The notes under the pieces: generated by a model
The model's database searches: none
Told to the model about the DNA's origin: nothing
Seen by the model: only the letters and a program-made list of their open reading frames with translations
Assembly (NCBI RefSeq): GCF_004216955.1
Contig: NZ_SGXL01000001.1
Coordinates: forward strand, 2,755,413 to 2,819,412
Direction: 5' to 3'
Source: Fictibacillus sp. BK138
Lineage (GTDB): Bacteria; Bacillota; Bacilli; Bacillales; Fictibacillaceae
Length of the DNA stretch: 64,000 nt
Position numbers and translations under genes: made by a program
Shown: positions 61,464 to 64,000 of the stretch, piece by piece
Layout: each line of letters begins with the position of its first letter
Position numbering within the stretch: position 1 is the first letter of the stretch

Positions 61464-61650
61464 CTATAAATCACTCCTTAAAATACGGTTCCCTCTATCT
61501 TTGAAACAAAACAAAAGAACTCCATTATGAGGAGTTCTATCAAATAAGAATCTCTTTTAATCACTCAACACTATTCGTAAAAATGGTGTGAAAAGATGAG
61601 GGTATAAGGAGCTTTGTTAGAAATTGCTATAGGATGTTTTCTTTCCATGT

Positions 61651-61676
61651 TAAAAAGACTACCCATTCAGGCAGTC
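61651..61676 (-). terminator. Intrinsic terminator of the GNAT gene
   Basis: GACTGCC and GGTAGTC pair on the minus strand with a one-base slip, followed by T5. A second unassigned hairpin (AGAACTCC and GGAGTTCT, 61510-61535) lies between it and yrrS. Confidence 0.72.
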
Positions 61677-61684
61677 GAAAAATA

Positions 61685-62137
61685 TTAATTAACTTCTAAA
61701 ACTACGGCCATCTCTTTGCCGAACCGATCTCCGTTATCAACAAATCCCATACTTTTATAAAGCTGATGCGCTCCTAAGTTTTCAGGGTGATAACCTACTA
61801 CAATTCTTTTTACGTTAGGCAATGTACTCATTTCTTCAATCATTAACTGTGTCGCGATTTTCCCGATTCCTTTTTGCTGATAGTTCTTATCGAGCATGAT
61901 TCGATAGATCCAATACCCGCCAAGTTCTTCTTCAACTGTATTAAACATGAGAAAGCCAACTGTTTTGCCTTCAAACTGAATAGCGTAAGGCTTTAAAGTC
62001 GGTTCAAATTTCGATTGAACGATTGAAACGGCATTTGGCTCAATGTGACCTGCCTGCTCTTCAGACACTTCTAACGTACAGCATTCATACCAATTTTCTG
62101 CGTTTAATTCTACGATCTCTACTAGGTTGTTATTCAT
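61685..62137 (-). CDS. GNAT N-acetyltransferase
   Basis: 150 aa, start after AAAAGGGG. Acetyl-CoA motif A YQQKGIGKIATQLMIEEM with the following strand KRIVVGYHPENLGAHQLYKSMGF. It resembles the diamine/spermidine acetyltransferases of Bacilli (for example Bltd or YhcN-like) in length, but residues that would set the substrate are not decisive. Confidence 0.88.
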   Translation of the reverse strand: MNNNLVEIVELNAENWYECCTLEVSEEQAGHIEPNAVSIVQSKFEPTLKPYAIQFEGKTVGFLMFNTVEEELGGYWIYRIMLDKNYQQKGIGKIATQLMIEEMSTLPNVKRIVVGYHPENLGAHQLYKSMGFVDNGDRFGKEMAVVLEVN

Positions 62138-62202
62138 AAATTCCCCTTTTGACTGTCATTATGTATCAACCTAACCATACCATATATTCTCAAAAACTAT
62201 TC

Positions 62203-62239
62203 AAAGAAAAACAGCGCTTTCCCGTCAATGAAAGCACTG
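62203..62239 (-). terminator. Intrinsic terminator of the OFA transporter gene
   Basis: CAGTGCTTTC and GAAAGCGCTG pair on the minus strand, followed by TTTTTCTTT. Confidence 0.82.
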
Positions 62240-62256
62240 CATTTCTTTATGGTAGA

Positions 62257-63510
62257 CTATGCTACTGATTTCTCTTGTTTCGCGGCTAATCGTTTCATAT
62301 CAAAGCGTACTAAAATGGAAACGACGAGTGCCACAACGAACAAACCTGAGAAGAATGACAAGCTGTTTGCGTATGATCCTGTTGTGTCTTTGATCCATGC
62401 TGCGAACAATGGACCAGCAAGACCCGCCGCTGCCCAGGCTGTTAAGATGTAGCCGTGAATCGCACCAACTTGCTTTGTTCCAAACAAGTCACCGATGTAT
62501 GCTGGAATCGATGCGAATCCACCGCCGTAACACGTGTAAACGACCGCAAGCATCACTTGGAACAGAATCGATGATGTTGTCTGCGGCAGCATGAAAAAGA
62601 GTGCGATCTGTAAGACAAAGAACGTCGTGTATGTGTTTGGCCGCCCGATGTAATCCGAAATGGAAGCCCAGCCGATACGACCGAATCCGTTGAACAATCC
62701 AAGTACCCCGACAAGTGCTGCTGCCTCTGCGGTTGAAAGACCGATACTTTCTTGCGCAAGAGGTTTTGCAGCTGAAAGGATGGCAATTCCGCACGTTACG
62801 TTAATAAAAAGCATGATCCACAGGTAATAGAAACGGCGAGTTTTTACAGCTTCATTTGCCGTAAGTTGAGAAAGGTCCTTCTTGATCTTCACCTTTCCAC
62901 TCTCTACGTTTTCTTTAAACCCTTCCGGCAGCCATCCCTCTTCTGGTTTTTCTAAATAAAGAGAAGATAATGTCATGATGACAAAATAAGCGATTCCTAA
63001 AATAAAGAACGTGTTCGCTACCCCAACGGACTTGATTAATGAGTCCATGATCGGCGAACTGATTGCAGCCGCGAAACCAAAGCCCATGATTGCAAGTCCA
63101 GTCGCCAGACCGCGACGGTCAGGGAACCATTTGATCAGTGTTGAAACAGGTGCGATGTATCCGACGCCTAGTCCTATTCCGCCAAGCACCCCGTAAAAGA
63201 TATAAAGCAGCGGCAGTGAGCCAATATTAACTGCCAGCCCCGATCCAGCAATACCTACTCCAAAAAATATGGCAGCAAGCATACCTGCTTTTTTTGGACC
63301 GTGCTTCTCAACGAAATGTCCTAGAAATGCAGCTGAAAATCCTAAGAAAAGAATAGCGATACTGAACGTCATCTGTACTTGTGACGCTGACCAGCCAAAC
63401 TTATCAATTAGTGGATTAGTAAAGTTGCTCCACGCATAAACAGACCCGATTGAAATATGAATACCAACAGCCGACAATGCAATAAGCCAACGGTTTTTTG
63501 TCTTTTTCAT
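62257..63510 (-). CDS. OFA-family MFS transporter (oxalate/formate antiporter type)
   Basis: 417 aa, start after GGGGGGAT, 12 transmembrane helices. It starts KKTKNRWLIALSAVGIHISIGSVYAWSNF, the OFA family opening, with GPKKAGMLAAIFFGVGIAG and FNGFGRIGWASISDYIGRP. The best-known member exchanges oxalate for formate; the substrate here may be a different monocarboxylate. A long hairpin with a T-run lies in its leader and a cre-like site further upstream. Confidence 0.9.
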   Translation of the reverse strand: MKKTKNRWLIALSAVGIHISIGSVYAWSNFTNPLIDKFGWSASQVQMTFSIAILFLGFSAAFLGHFVEKHGPKKAGMLAAIFFGVGIAGSGLAVNIGSLPLLYIFYGVLGGIGLGVGYIAPVSTLIKWFPDRRGLATGLAIMGFGFAAAISSPIMDSLIKSVGVANTFFILGIAYFVIMTLSSLYLEKPEEGWLPEGFKENVESGKVKIKKDLSQLTANEAVKTRRFYYLWIMLFINVTCGIAILSAAKPLAQESIGLSTAEAAALVGVLGLFNGFGRIGWASISDYIGRPNTYTTFFVLQIALFFMLPQTTSSILFQVMLAVVYTCYGGGFASIPAYIGDLFGTKQVGAIHGYILTAWAAAGLAGPLFAAWIKDTTGSYANSLSFFSGLFVVALVVSILVRFDMKRLAAKQEKSVA

Positions 63511-63573
63511 TTCGGATATCCCCCCTAAAAAGTTAATTTTGTTAAGTATTATTTCTTGTTACGCCTATTGCAA

Positions 63574-63636
63574 CAAAAGAAAAAGGCAACATCCAAAAGA
63601 ACTTATACAATGATAAGTCTTTTAAGAATGTTGCCT
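63574..63636 (-). promoter_or_regulatory. Long leader hairpin before the OFA gene
   Basis: On the minus strand AGGCAACAT and ATGTTGCCT close a stem with an inner ACTTAT/ATAAGT pair, followed by TTTTTCTTTTG. It could be an attenuator within the OFA leader or the terminator of the sigma-like gene upstream. Confidence 0.6.
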
Positions 63637-63681
63637 AACATCTCTACATACTCGTGCAGAGAGATCATTCATCATTATTTT

Positions 63682-63710
63682 ATAAAATAGAAAATGAGCA
63701 GATCGTGCAA
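63682..63710 (-). promoter_or_regulatory. Possible sigma-A promoter of the OFA gene
   Basis: On the minus strand TTGCAC (63705-63710), 17 bp, TTTTAT (63682-63687). A cre-like TGTAAACGCTTTTA (63736-63749) lies about 67 bp before the predicted start. Confidence 0.5.
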
Positions 63711-63755
63711 ATCTTCCATTTCAGTTTGCAATAGTTGTAAACGCTTTTAATGTTA

Positions 63756-64000
63756 TCAGATAGAACGGCAAGCCGCAATATAATTTTTTGATTTTTTTGA
63801 CAAAAGAGAATTTATATAAGTCTCTTCAAACTGAACACATTTGATTTTACAGCGTTTGATCAGGTAGCTTGAAAGAAAAGTGTCTTCAGATTGATTAAAA
63901 TGATTCGGCTTGTCCCAAAGTTCCCGAAATACATCACAAAGTATTTTTTCAGAAGCTTTTTGATCTCCAGTTATTCGAACGGCAATCTGAAAGAGAAGTC
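63756..64000 (-). CDS. Partial sigma-70 region-2-like protein
   Basis: The frame is open from the right edge; 80 codons and the stop are visible. LFQIAVRITGDQKASEKIL, CDVFRELWDKP and YLIKRCKIKC follow the helix pattern of sigma-70 region 2 (core-binding and -10 helices). The chain ends about 30 residues later without a region 4, so it may be a short one-domain relative of sigma factors or a gene truncated at its 3' end. The start lies outside the window. Confidence 0.5.
   Translation of the reverse strand, partial: LLFQIAVRITGDQKASEKILCDVFRELWDKPNHFNQSEDTFLSSYLIKRCKIKCVQFEETYINSLLSKKSKNYIAACRSI

Noticed and set aside
61545-61640. 25-codon minus-strand frame before yrrS
   Set aside because: It lacks a ribosome site; only the hairpin downstream of it suggests a transcript end.

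Overview
The window is chromosomal DNA from an endospore-forming member of the Bacillaceae. The grounds are two GerA-type spore germinant-receptor operons, an alpha/beta-type small acid-soluble spore protein with a sigma-G promoter, a TnrA nitrogen regulator with TnrA boxes, GGAGG-type ribosome binding sites throughout, frequent TTG/GTG starts and low-to-moderate GC. It looks like a Bacillus/Fictibacillus-type genome, but the species cannot be fixed from the sequence. I see no tRNA, rRNA, CRISPR array, prophage or complete insertion sequence.

Layout. 1-3.1 kb: end of a germinant-receptor operon in the order A-C-D-B. 3.1-9.5 kb: an oxidoreductase, a zinc peptidase, a persulfide-type sulfur operon (two rhodanese and two DsrE proteins) behind a sigma-A promoter with a CsoR/CstR-like operator in its spacer, a GNAT, a membrane diguanylate cyclase and a half-size FAD-type protein. 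9.7-18.3 kb: an aldo/keto reductase-TetR operon, an aminopeptidase P, a second germinant-receptor operon (A-B-C plus an unlisted 52-aa two-helix protein) and PepT. 18.4-28 kb: nucleoside hydrolase, several small proteins, a glycan-assembly cluster (four glycosyltransferases plus a ManC-type GDP-mannose enzyme) and a hydroxyacid dehydrogenase. 28-38 kb: an atypical Nramp-family transporter bracketed by inverted copies of a MITE-like repeat, azoreductase, SASP, nitroreductase, TnrA, and an amtB - DUF294 nucleotidyltransferase - exonuclease operon. 38-50.6 kb: an ABC-F ribosome-protection protein with an attenuator leader, an orphan PAS histidine kinase, acetyltransferases, regulators, a frameshifted YiaA-type gene and a second DNA sliding clamp. 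50.7-64 kb: AraC and ArsR regulators, an MFS pump, an ECF41 sigma factor operon with a textbook ECF41 promoter, a stress protein, a deacetylase, a methyltransferase, YrrS, an OFA-family transporter with a hairpin leader, and a partial sigma-like gene at the right edge.

The most unusual feature is a set of seven intergenic arrays of degenerate repeats with a period of 21 bp (20-21 in two arrays). Each array repeats a core of about 8-12 bp followed by unrelated bases, so the cores lie two helical turns apart. There are four core families. Three arrays start with the same header of about 30 bp and two end with the same tail, so they look like defined elements rather than chance satellites. Separately, three copies of a 213-226 bp element with imperfect terminal inverted repeats are present.

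The readable regulation is consistent: TnrA boxes sit at tnrA and amtB, a CsoR/CstR-like operator at the sulfur operon, an ECF41 promoter at the ECF41 operon, a TetR-type palindrome at the aldo/keto reductase operon, a sigma-G promoter at the SASP gene, and attenuator-like hairpins before the ABC-F and OFA genes.
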